Assembly (NCBI RefSeq): GCF_024448695.1
Contig: NZ_JAMOHY010000016.1
Coordinates: forward strand, 1 to 64,000
Length of the DNA: 64,000 nt
Origin: Stutzerimonas stutzeri
GTDB lineage: Bacteria > Pseudomonadota > Gammaproteobacteria > Pseudomonadales > Pseudomonadaceae
Direction: 5' to 3'
Both the position numbers and the translations under genes were made by a program. Of the stretch, positions 8,481-14,619 are shown piece after piece; position 1 is the stretch's first letter, and each line of letters begins with the position of its first letter. The notes under the pieces were generated by a model that saw only the letters and a program-made list of their open reading frames with translations, made no database searches and had not been told where the DNA came from.

Positions 8481-9020
8481 TCAGAAGGTGAATGCCGTCT
8501 GTCCCGGTCGCAGGTTGGCGCCGTTCTGACCGTTCGGACCGATGAAGCGCAGCTGGATTTTCTCGGTTCCCGGAAAAGCCCGGAACAGGCCGACAAGGTC
8601 CAGTCGGCTCAAGGCGTCGGGTGTGTCGCAGGTGTAGTGATAGTGGGCCTGGATATCGCTGTGATGTTCGTCGTGCGCGTGCTGGTTGAACAGCGGGCTT
8701 TCGAGATGGCTACTGCCGAGTCTGCAGTCAGCCGCCGCTGTCAGCCCGAACAGCGTGTCGGCCTGCTCCAGTTGCTGTCGTGCGGCGGCGATTCGGCGAT
8801 GGTCGTCTTCACTGGTGGGAGGGTGCTCGAAACCCAGCAGATTCATTGCCGGGCTGTGGAGTTCGATCTCCAGTGTTGTGCCATCCAGCACCACGTTCAG
8901 CTCGGCGACGCCGTGCTCATGGGCGCCGAGGCTTGTGTGCGAGTGACTGTGGGCGTGGTCGTCGGCAGCGACGAAACTGGGCAGCAGGGCAAGGGACAAG
9001 GCAGGCAGAAGACGACTCAT
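8481..9020 (-). CDS. DUF2796 His-rich periplasmic protein, first gene of Zur-type operon
   Basis: A 179-residue protein with a signal peptide (MSRLLPALSLALLPSFVAA). An immediate His cluster (DDHAHSHSHTSLGAHEHG) follows, with a second His/Asp patch (NQHAHDEHHSD) near residue 117. DUF2796 proteins such as PA4063 are induced by zinc limitation and are thought to bind zinc in the periplasm. A Zur-box-like sequence lies 22 bases upstream of the start. The gene leads the operon with the ABC ATPase 70 bases downstream. Zinc binding here is inference from composition and context. Confidence 0.82.
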   Translation of the reverse strand: MSRLLPALSLALLPSFVAADDHAHSHSHTSLGAHEHGVAELNVVLDGTTLEIELHSPAMNLLGFEHPPTSEDDHRRIAAARQQLEQADTLFGLTAAADCRLGSSHLESPLFNQHAHDEHHSDIQAHYHYTCDTPDALSRLDLVGLFRAFPGTEKIQLRFIGPNGQNGANLRPGQTAFTF

Positions 9021-9041
9021 GGCAGCTCTCCGGAAAGAAGA

Positions 9042-9054
9042 GTTACGTTATAAC
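9042..9054. promoter_or_regulatory. Zur box-like operator
   Basis: GTTACGTTATAAC; its reverse complement GTTATAACGTAAC matches 11 of 13 positions of the Pseudomonas Zur consensus GTTATAATATAAC. It sits 22-34 bases upstream of the DUF2796 start, where repressor binding would block the promoter. The downstream gene content is that of the known Zur-regulated PA4063-PA4066 operon, which supports the call. Confidence 0.7.
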
Positions 9055-9137
9055 AAGTGTTTTGCCTGCTGGCCAACCCGTTTAGTCAGACCGTTAAGCT
9101 GAGCGGGCCTGGTTCGGTCCCGCTCGGAACATATGGC

Positions 9138-9572
9138 TCAGTTGCCGGGGTAGGTGCTGAGTACCGATTCCTTGCCCTGCCTGCTCAAGCCAATCACCTT
9201 GTAGGCATCCTTGCGATCACCCATTTCCATACCGGGCGAACCCATCGGCATGCCGGGAACCGCCGCACCGATCAGATCGGGCTGCTCGCGCAGCTTGAAA
9301 ATGTCCGCAGCCGGAACGTGGCCTTCGACAAATTTGCCATCGATGACACCGGTGTGGCAGGACCCAAGTCGATGCGGCACGCCAAGCCTGGCCTTGACCG
9401 ATGCCATGTTGGTTTCGACGTGGTCGGTGACGGCGAACCCGTTGTCTTCGAGATGCTTGATCCAGTCCTTGCAGCAGCCGCAGTTGGCATCGCGGTGCAC
9501 ATCGATGGCAATGGGTTCGGCTGCCTGGGCAAAGCCGGCGAGCAGGGTGGTGACAAGCAGTAAGCGACGCAT
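9138..9572 (-). CDS. DUF411 family periplasmic metal-related protein
   Basis: A 144-residue protein with a signal peptide (MRRLLLVTTLLAGFAQA). It has the DUF411 hallmark CGCCKDW near residue 31, a GSCHTGVI motif near residue 70 and a Met-rich tail (PGMPMGSPGMEMGD). The Cys pair, Cys/His and Met cluster suggest a copper-binding site. Some DUF411 proteins (CopI) contribute to copper tolerance. The start at 9572 was chosen because the upstream extension of the frame lacks a signal peptide. It stands alone, with no visible partner for copper export next door. Confidence 0.82.
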   Translation of the reverse strand: MRRLLLVTTLLAGFAQAAEPIAIDVHRDANCGCCKDWIKHLEDNGFAVTDHVETNMASVKARLGVPHRLGSCHTGVIDGKFVEGHVPAADIFKLREQPDLIGAAVPGMPMGSPGMEMGDRKDAYKVIGLSRQGKESVLSTYPGN

Positions 9573-9750
9573 GGGAATACCTCCTACAGAGTGGGCACAC
9601 GATACCCCCAAGTCGGGCGCGACCCAAGTGCCAGTCTGTGAGCGAATGTCGCAGCTGACAGCCGGCGAGGGCCGAGTCCGGACGAACCAAAACAGGTCCT
9701 TATCGGTCGGATGAACCATGTGCTGCGAACCGCTATCCAGGGAGTTTTCG

Positions 9751-10329
9751 ATGCGCTTTGCCCGTTTTGTGCTAATCGCCCAGGCTATGGCCATGTTCGG
9801 GTTCAGCCTCGCCTATTGGTTGTGGCCATACGAAATGGCCAATCTCAACGGCATGTTGCTGATGGAAAGTGCATCGATCAGTCATATGCGCGTCTATTAC
9901 GGCGGTTTGCAGCTGGGTTTGGGCCTGTTTCTGCTGTGGGCGATGGGGGGGGCGGAGCGTGCCAGAACGGCGTTGGTCATGCTGGTGATTATCATGCTGG
10001 CGCTGACTGCGGGGCGGCTCGGCTCCTTGTGGCTGGATGGAGGTTCGCTGCTGGGTTTCGACCTGGCTTCGCTGATCTATCGGGTGCTGGCAGCGCTATT
10101 GGCTGCAGGGGCGTTACTGGGTATGGCTGAACGGACGGCTGTCGAAACCCAGGCAGAAGCGCACGTGACCAAGCGGCGTATCGACGACGGCCCCCCGAAG
10201 CCGTTTCGCCTGGGCGACGAACCTGATGCGCTGAAAGCAGCGACAGTGCAGCAGACGCCGGGTCCCTTCCGTCGCGGAGACCCGTCCATGACGGCGACAA
10301 CAGACGCCGTACGATCTGCGCCGCCGTAG
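9751..10329 (+). CDS. DUF4345 family membrane protein
   Basis: A 192-residue protein with four predicted membrane helices in the first 130 residues (starts near 5, 50, 75 and 105). It ends in a hydrophilic tail with PPKPFRLGDEPDA. The ATG at 9751 is preceded by GGGAG. DUF4345 is an uncharacterised family of small four-helix proteins. It is divergent from the DUF411 gene and convergent with the cytochrome b561 gene. No function can be assigned. Confidence 0.75.
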   Translation: MRFARFVLIAQAMAMFGFSLAYWLWPYEMANLNGMLLMESASISHMRVYYGGLQLGLGLFLLWAMGGAERARTALVMLVIIMLALTAGRLGSLWLDGGSLLGFDLASLIYRVLAALLAAGALLGMAERTAVETQAEAHVTKRRIDDGPPKPFRLGDEPDALKAATVQQTPGPFRRGDPSMTATTDAVRSAPP

Positions 10330-10437
10330 TCAATGTGGGTTGCGTCAGCGCATAACGGCCTGTGCAAGACATCCCCAGCTCTGGCTGGGTGGTGCCGAAT
10401 TTCTACAACAGGGTTTCGCTGCGGCGAGTGAAGCGCT

Positions 10438-10989
10438 TCAGGCCTGACGCTGGCGCGGCAGCATCCGTTGCAGGGTACCGTCGCGGCGCACGTACTGATG
10501 GAACAGCGCCGCTGCCGCATGCAGACCGATCAGCCAGTAACCGGCGACTGCCAGCGTTTCATGCAGCTCCTTGAACTCGCCGGCCAGCGCCTTGTTGGCG
10601 CCGATCAGCGCCGGCAGCTCAAGGCCGAAGAAGGGAATCGGCTTGTCCGCCGCGCTCAGGGTCAGCCAGCCGAGCAGCGGCAGGCCAATCATCAGGCCGT
10701 ACAGCGCCAGGTGCATCAGCTTGGCCAGCGCGCGTTCCCAGCTGGCCCCGGCGGCCGCCTTCGGCGCCGGATGCAGCCAGCGTGCAATCAGGCGCAGCCA
10801 GACCAGTGCGAAGATCGTCAGACCCAGCATGAAATGCCAGTGCTTGAGCAGTTCGCGTGGTTCGCTGCCCTTGGCGAAATTGCCTTTGAGTTCGATGGTC
10901 GCGTACACCGCCGCGATCAACAGCAGCATCAGCCAGTGCAGGGTGATGCTCAGGCGACCGTAGCGTGCCAGTGGGTTCGATGCAGACAT
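10438..10989 (-). CDS. Cytochrome b561 family diheme membrane protein
   Basis: A 183-residue protein with four membrane helices and His residues placed for two b-type hemes (SITLHW near residue 18, HWHFMLG near 50, LHET and GLHAAAA in the C-terminal half). Prokaryotic b561 proteins pass electrons between quinone and periplasmic acceptors. It is transcribed leftward from a region carrying a perfect CTTAAG-N5-CTTAAG direct repeat, 47 bases from its start, of the PmrA/QseB type. A decayed sensor kinase tail lies just beyond that site. Confidence 0.88.
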   Translation of the reverse strand: MSASNPLARYGRLSITLHWLMLLLIAAVYATIELKGNFAKGSEPRELLKHWHFMLGLTIFALVWLRLIARWLHPAPKAAAGASWERALAKLMHLALYGLMIGLPLLGWLTLSAADKPIPFFGLELPALIGANKALAGEFKELHETLAVAGYWLIGLHAAAALFHQYVRRDGTLQRMLPRQRQA

Positions 10990-11035
10990 TTCACGTACTC
11001 CATGTAGGGGAATGTCTGCACTCTAGGGCGCCTGG

Positions 11036-11052
11036 CTTAAGCGAACCTTAAG
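11036..11052. promoter_or_regulatory. PmrA/QseB-type response regulator box (CTTAAG-N5-CTTAAG)
   Basis: Two perfect CTTAAG hexamers separated by five bases, the eleven-base period recognised by PmrA/QseB-type OmpR-family regulators. It lies 47 bases upstream of the cytochrome b561 start and overlaps the stop codon of the kinase remnant. No matching response regulator is in the window, so the cognate regulator must be elsewhere or lost. Confidence 0.65.
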
Positions 11053-11177
11053 CGGACGAGTGTTGCGCGTGTGGCTGGGTGTCGCGGCAGGTGCACGGCG
11101 ACCTGGAACCCGCAGAGCGGTGAGTCCGCCAGCTCGATGGCGCTCCGTGCAGCTCGGCGATGCGCGTGAACGATAGC
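11037..11177 (-). pseudogene. Remnant of a sensor histidine kinase C-terminus
   Basis: On the minus strand, three consecutive pieces match the end of PmrB/QseC-type kinases: LAIVH (11177-11166), RIAELHGA (11164-11141, shifted frame) and IELADSPLCGFQVAVHLP (from 11138), running to a stop at 11037. The spacing from VH to IELAD equals nine codons, as in an intact kinase, so a one-base gain is offset by a one-base loss. Upstream of 11177 the frame stays open but I cannot recognise the G1/F/G2 boxes or H box. The rest of the gene and any response regulator are gone. The remaining 375-base gap (10990-11364) holds only this and the direct-repeat box. Confidence 0.6.
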
Positions 11178-11364
11178 CAGGATCAGCCGCAGCTGCTGCG
11201 CCAGCTGCACGCCTACCTGCAGACCGCCACCGCCAGCCTGCTGGCCAATACCAGCGGAGATCGCAGCGGCGAGGGCGAGTCGGACGCGGTGGCCGCCGAC
11301 GTGCCGCTCGCGGTGAAAGCGGCTACGCCGGCGCGGCCGGACAAGGGCTGAGCGGGGCGGCCGA

Positions 11365-11847
11365 TCAGTGTTCCAGCGGCTTGAAGCTGTCGTCGGCGAA
11401 GTAGGTGGCGTAGTCGCCCAGCGCGCCGACCACGGTCACTGCGCCGTCGCGCTGGTCAGCCGGGGCGCCGCTCATGGCGTCGGCGCCGGCGAGCAGCTGA
11501 GCGATGATCAGGTGCAACTGTGCGTCGGCCTCGGCGCTCAGCTTGCAGTTCTCCACCATGTAGGCGACCTGGCCGCGCACCGTCTCGGCCAGTTCGCCGT
11601 AGCGGGCGGCGGGCAGCCGATCCTCGTGGATCGCCGGTAGCGCCTGGCGCATGTCGTCGTTGATGGTGCCGATCGCCTGGCGCAGCGGCGCATCGGTGGC
11701 CCAGCGCTTGCCGGCATCGAGTTGCAGCGCCGTCGCGCCGTGGCCGTGGCCGTGGTCATGGCTGGTGGCGGCGAGGCTGGTGCTGGCGTGGCCGAGGGTG
11801 CCGGCGAGGATGATGGCGAGGGCGAGAGCGTGGGGTTTGCGGATCAT
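11365..11847 (-). CDS. Periplasmic protein with His-rich N-terminus (DnrO-like)
   Basis: A 160-residue protein with a signal peptide (MIRKPHALALAIILAGTLGHASTSLAA), then SHDHGHGHG and an all-helical region. The KRWATDAPLRQAI motif is one I associate with proteins annotated DnrO; that name says nothing certain about function. The start at 11847 gives the signal peptide; the frame opens to 11943 without one. It is the last gene of the sigma/anti-sigma operon, 92 bases after the metal-sensor-like gene, and is a candidate metal-binding product of that regulon. Confidence 0.7.
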   Translation of the reverse strand: MIRKPHALALAIILAGTLGHASTSLAATSHDHGHGHGATALQLDAGKRWATDAPLRQAIGTINDDMRQALPAIHEDRLPAARYGELAETVRGQVAYMVENCKLSAEADAQLHLIIAQLLAGADAMSGAPADQRDGAVTVVGALGDYATYFADDSFKPLEH

Positions 11848-11939
11848 CGATAGAACTCCGTTGAGCGAGCCGGCGAAGTGCGGTTCCTGATGTTCTAACG
11901 CAGGCGCGACGGATTTGTTCCATCGCGTCGTGCAATCCG

Positions 11940-12404
11940 TCATTTGCGGTGCAGTTGCTCGATGCTGTCGGCGCCGAGCGACTGCTGCGTGAGCACCTGG
12001 GCGAGCCGCGCGCGCTGCTGCGGTTCGAGGACTTCGCGCTCCTGAAGCAGCTGGTCGATGAGCAGGCGCTGCTGTTCGTTCTGCAGTTCGGCGATCTTCG
12101 CCTGCTCGGCGTCGATCACCGTGCGGTCCACCTGTTCGGCGAAGATCGCCTCGATCAGCCGGTTGCGGTGTTCGCCGAGGCTGGCGTTGGAGGCGCGCAG
12201 GTAGGCCAGGAACGGCGCCTCGGCATCGTGCCAGCGCTGCAGCTGGCTGGCGCTCAGTTGCAGCTCGCGCGACAGCTCGGTCGGTGCGCCGGAGGGCATC
12301 GGCAGGCCGTCGTGACTGAGTTTCTGCCAGGCGAGGCCGGCGAGCACGCCGACGTTGACCAGCACGGACAGGACCAGGGCGTTGCGCAGGGTGGTGTTGC
12401 TCAT
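11940..12404 (-). CDS. CnrX/CpxP-like periplasmic heavy-metal sensor domain protein
   Basis: A 154-residue protein with one N-terminal membrane helix (about 8-28) and a long helical periplasmic domain rich in Glu, Gln and Arg (LQLSASQLQRWHDAE... to EVLEPQQRARLAQVL). This resembles the heavy-metal resistance/Spy-CpxP fold. In CnrYXH-type systems such a protein senses metal and releases an anti-sigma factor. Its start overlaps the anti-sigma stop (ATGA), and the sigma and anti-sigma genes lie upstream, which fits that model. The metal is unknown. Confidence 0.75.
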   Translation of the reverse strand: MSNTTLRNALVLSVLVNVGVLAGLAWQKLSHDGLPMPSGAPTELSRELQLSASQLQRWHDAEAPFLAYLRASNASLGEHRNRLIEAIFAEQVDRTVIDAEQAKIAELQNEQQRLLIDQLLQEREVLEPQQRARLAQVLTQQSLGADSIEQLHRK

Positions 12405-12832
12405 TTCAGGTTTACCTTTAGGTAGCAGAGTTCGGGGCGCGCGCAGAGCGCGCCGGGTGGGGCGCTGCCGAGGACGGCGAGCAGGTCGTGGCTGGGTGAG
12501 CTGCCCGGCGGCTGGCCGGGCAGGGCATAGCCGAGCAGCAGGCCGAGCAGGACTGACGCCGCGGCGCCGATACCCTGCGCCCAGTGCCGGGCCCACCAGC
12601 AGCTGCGCGCGGGCGGCGGCGCGAAGGGCCGCTGCAGGCGCGCCTGCAACCCGGCCGGCAATTCCGGGCAGACCAGCGCACGCAAGCCCTGGCCGAGCCC
12701 GTCGAGTTCGGCCAGGGTGGCGCGACACTGCGGACAAACCGCCAGGTGGGCGTCGGCGTGGCGCTGTTTGGCGGCGTCGAGTTCGTTGTCGAGATAGGCG
12801 GACAGGCTCGCCATGTCCAGATGCTCAGTCAT
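12401..12832 (-). CDS. Anti-sigma factor, zinc-finger (ZAS) type
   Basis: A 143-residue protein. The N-terminal domain has the ZAS signature H-x3-C-x2-C (HLAVCPQC near residues 33-40), then comes one membrane helix (about 85-108) and a short periplasmic tail with two Cys (LCARPELCYL). The tail Cys pair could sense redox state or metal. I chose the ATG at 12832 (MTEHLDMASLS), which overlaps the sigma gene by eight bases; the longer frame is unsupported. It should hold the ECF sigma factor at the membrane. Confidence 0.85.
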   Translation of the reverse strand: MTEHLDMASLSAYLDNELDAAKQRHADAHLAVCPQCRATLAELDGLGQGLRALVCPELPAGLQARLQRPFAPPPARSCWWARHWAQGIGAAASVLLGLLLGYALPGQPPGSSPSHDLLAVLGSAPPGALCARPELCYLKVNLK

Positions 12833-13385
12833 CGAGGGTGCCTCCGTTGGCCTGGCGATAGCCGTGCAGCAGCGCCTCGCGGGCGCGTGCCAGGCGCGAC
12901 TTGACGGTGCCGGCATTGAGCTGCAGCGTGGCGGCCAGTTCGTTGTAGGCCAGCCCTTCTACCTCACGCAGCAGCAGGATCTCGCGCTGTTCGTGGGGCA
13001 GACGGGCCAGCAGCCGTTCCAGCAACGCCAAGTCGCGCCCGGTCTGCAGCCGGCTCAGCGGCGACGGCGCCGGATCGACCGGCTCGGCCAGTTTCTCCGG
13101 CGCCACGTCGACGTAGCGCTGCCGCTGGCGCAGCGTATCCAGCGCGGCATTGCGCGCGATCTGCAGCAACCAGGTCTGCAAGCGTGCCTCCGGACGCCAT
13201 CTGGGCAGCGCCTGGAAGGCGCGGATGAACGTTTCCTGAGTCAGGTCCGCGGCCTCGTCGGCGCTGCCGAGCAGGCGACGGAGGAAGTGGAAGACCCGCG
13301 CCTGATGGACGCGCACCAGCGTGCCGAACGCCTGGCGATCACCACGCGCGGCCTGCTGGATGAGGTCCTGTTCGCTGTCGTTCAT
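12825..13385 (-). CDS. ECF-family RNA polymerase sigma factor
   Basis: A 186-residue sigma factor. Region 2 spans about residues 20-90 (DLTQETFIRAFQALPRW, TWLLQIARNAALD) and region 4 about 125-180 (LPHEQREILLLREVEG, LNAGTVKSRLARAREAL). It is cotranscribed with an overlapping ZAS anti-sigma gene and a CnrX-like sensor. The start at 13385 gives the usual family length; an ATG at 13418 is also in frame. Its likely targets are its own operon and perhaps the adjacent cytochrome genes. I could not identify its promoter motif by eye. Confidence 0.88.
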   Translation of the reverse strand: MNDSEQDLIQQAARGDRQAFGTLVRVHQARVFHFLRRLLGSADEAADLTQETFIRAFQALPRWRPEARLQTWLLQIARNAALDTLRQRQRYVDVAPEKLAEPVDPAPSPLSRLQTGRDLALLERLLARLPHEQREILLLREVEGLAYNELAATLQLNAGTVKSRLARAREALLHGYRQANGGTLDD

Positions 13386-13536
13386 TAAGCGCTCGTCTGG
13401 GCTGACCGCAGAGGGCACCGCTAAAACCTGCCGGCGTTGTCAGCGCCTCGGCTTTTACCGGTGCCCATGTGCTGCCGATCGGGTTGCCGCAGGGATATAA
13501 CGCAACGGTTGGCGAAATGTTCCGGCTATTTTTGCC

Positions 13537-14061
13537 TCAGCGCGGAATCTTCACCCGGTCCTCGTCGAAGTCGCCTTTTTCCGCGTCGCGATGGCAGGCC
13601 ACACAGTTGAAGCGGCCGCCGACCGACTCGCGGGCGAACTTGGCTTCGCTGACCTCGTCGTGCTTGTGCTCGAACCAGCGGGTCTGGCTGATGCGTGGCG
13701 GCTCGCCGGCGGTCGGTGACGGCTCCACCGGCAGGCGGTTGGCGGCCGAGGCGCGAACCAGGAAGTCGAGGATTTCCTTTTCCTGCACCGGGTCCAGCGA
13801 CGCGTTGCTGCCGTAGTGATCGCCCAGGGTGCGCATCTGCTCGCGCCAGGCATCCGCAGGCAGCAGGCCGGGAGAATAGAGCATGTGGCAGGCCGCGCAT
13901 TCTTCCTTCCACACCAGCGGTGCGTCGCTCGGTACCGACAGGCGCTTGGGCCGCTTGTAGCCCTTGCGCTCGTGATGGTTGTCGTCATCGGCGAAGCTGA
14001 GGCCGGCCAATACCAGGGTCAGGCCCAGCCCGGCGACGGCAGCGAGGGGTGCAATCTTCAT
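13537..14061 (-). CDS. Diheme cytochrome c, periplasmic
   Basis: A 174-residue protein with a signal peptide (MKIAPLAAVAGLGLTLVLAGLSFA), a basic stretch (HHERKGYKRPKR) and two heme motifs, CAACH near residue 57 and CVACH near 153. The 90-residue spacing between them is that of the small diheme cytochromes found with DUF1924 and a b-type cytochrome. It lies ten bases downstream of the DUF1924 gene and probably exchanges electrons with it and with the fused reductase encoded divergently. Confidence 0.87.
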   Translation of the reverse strand: MKIAPLAAVAGLGLTLVLAGLSFADDDNHHERKGYKRPKRLSVPSDAPLVWKEECAACHMLYSPGLLPADAWREQMRTLGDHYGSNASLDPVQEKEILDFLVRASAANRLPVEPSPTAGEPPRISQTRWFEHKHDEVSEAKFARESVGGRFNCVACHRDAEKGDFDEDRVKIPR

Positions 14062-14071
14062 GGCGGGCTCC

Positions 14072-14479
14072 TTACTTGATGCTGTCGATCCAGCTGATGA
14101 AGTCACCCTTTTCCTGCGCGGTGCATTCACGGGCGTAGACGTCGTCGCAGTTGCGGCGGAACCATTTCTCGACCTTCTTCAGGTCGGTGAAGCGCTCGGG
14201 GTTGGCTGCCGGCGCCAGCGGATCGACCTTGCGGTGCGCCGGCGTCTTGCCGGGCTGACGCGGGTCGGCGGTGTGGCAGGTGGTGCAGCTCATGGTCTTG
14301 CCGTTGCGCTGCTCCTCGGCGAAGTACAGTGCCTTGCCGCGCTCGGCGGAGAAGCTGGTGAAGTTCGGATTCTCCTGACGCGCCTGTGCGGCGTAGCCGG
14401 CCAGCAGTGGGTGTTCGGTTTTGGCCAGGGCCGGCAGGCTCAGGCAGCAGGACAGGAGGATGATCCAGCGGGCTTTCAT
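14072..14479 (-). CDS. DUF1924 family periplasmic cytochrome c
   Basis: A 135-residue protein with a signal peptide (MKARWIILLSCCLSLPALA) and one heme motif CTTCH near residue 65. A second Cys pair (RRNCDDVYARECTAQ) near 109-117 is typical of DUF1924. It is the first gene of a leftward pair with the diheme cytochrome c. The promoter region it shares with the rightward fused reductase contains two imperfect eleven-base-period direct repeats. Electron transfer in the periplasm is a safe role; donor and acceptor are inference. Confidence 0.85.
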   Translation of the reverse strand: MKARWIILLSCCLSLPALAKTEHPLLAGYAAQARQENPNFTSFSAERGKALYFAEEQRNGKTMSCTTCHTADPRQPGKTPAHRKVDPLAPAANPERFTDLKKVEKWFRRNCDDVYARECTAQEKGDFISWIDSIK

Positions 14480-14523
14480 GGTGCGCTCTCCGGTTGGGAA
14501 TGAGCGCAGCCTAGGCGCGCTAC

Positions 14524-14573
14524 CTTACGCCAAGCTGAAGCGCAGCGGTCGGTGCCGTTCAGTTTCGTTTCAG
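14524..14573. promoter_or_regulatory. Two degenerate PmrA/QseB-like direct repeats in divergent promoter
   Basis: On the plus strand, CTTACG-N5-CTGAAG at 14524-14540 matches 10 of 12 bases of CTTAAG-N5-CTTAAG. On the minus strand, CTGAAA-N5-CTGAAC at 14557-14573 has the same period with 8 of 12 matches. They lie between the DUF1924 start (14479) and the fused reductase start (14620). Together with the perfect box at 11036 they suggest one OmpR-family regulator for the locus. Confidence 0.4.
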
Positions 14574-14619
14574 CTCGCAGGAATACAAAGGCGGCATCCA
14601 TTCAAAGAGGATCGCCGTC

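Noticed and set aside
10374-10389. CCCAGC-TCTG-GCTGGG hairpin between the convergent DUF4345 and cytochrome b561 genes
   Set aside because: Six-base stem without T-tract; could arise by chance, so not listed as a terminator.
11160-11351. Plus-strand open frame of 63 codons rich in Ala, Asp and Leu
   Set aside because: It runs antisense across the histidine kinase scar, has no convincing ribosome site and resembles no family; more likely chance in GC-rich DNA.
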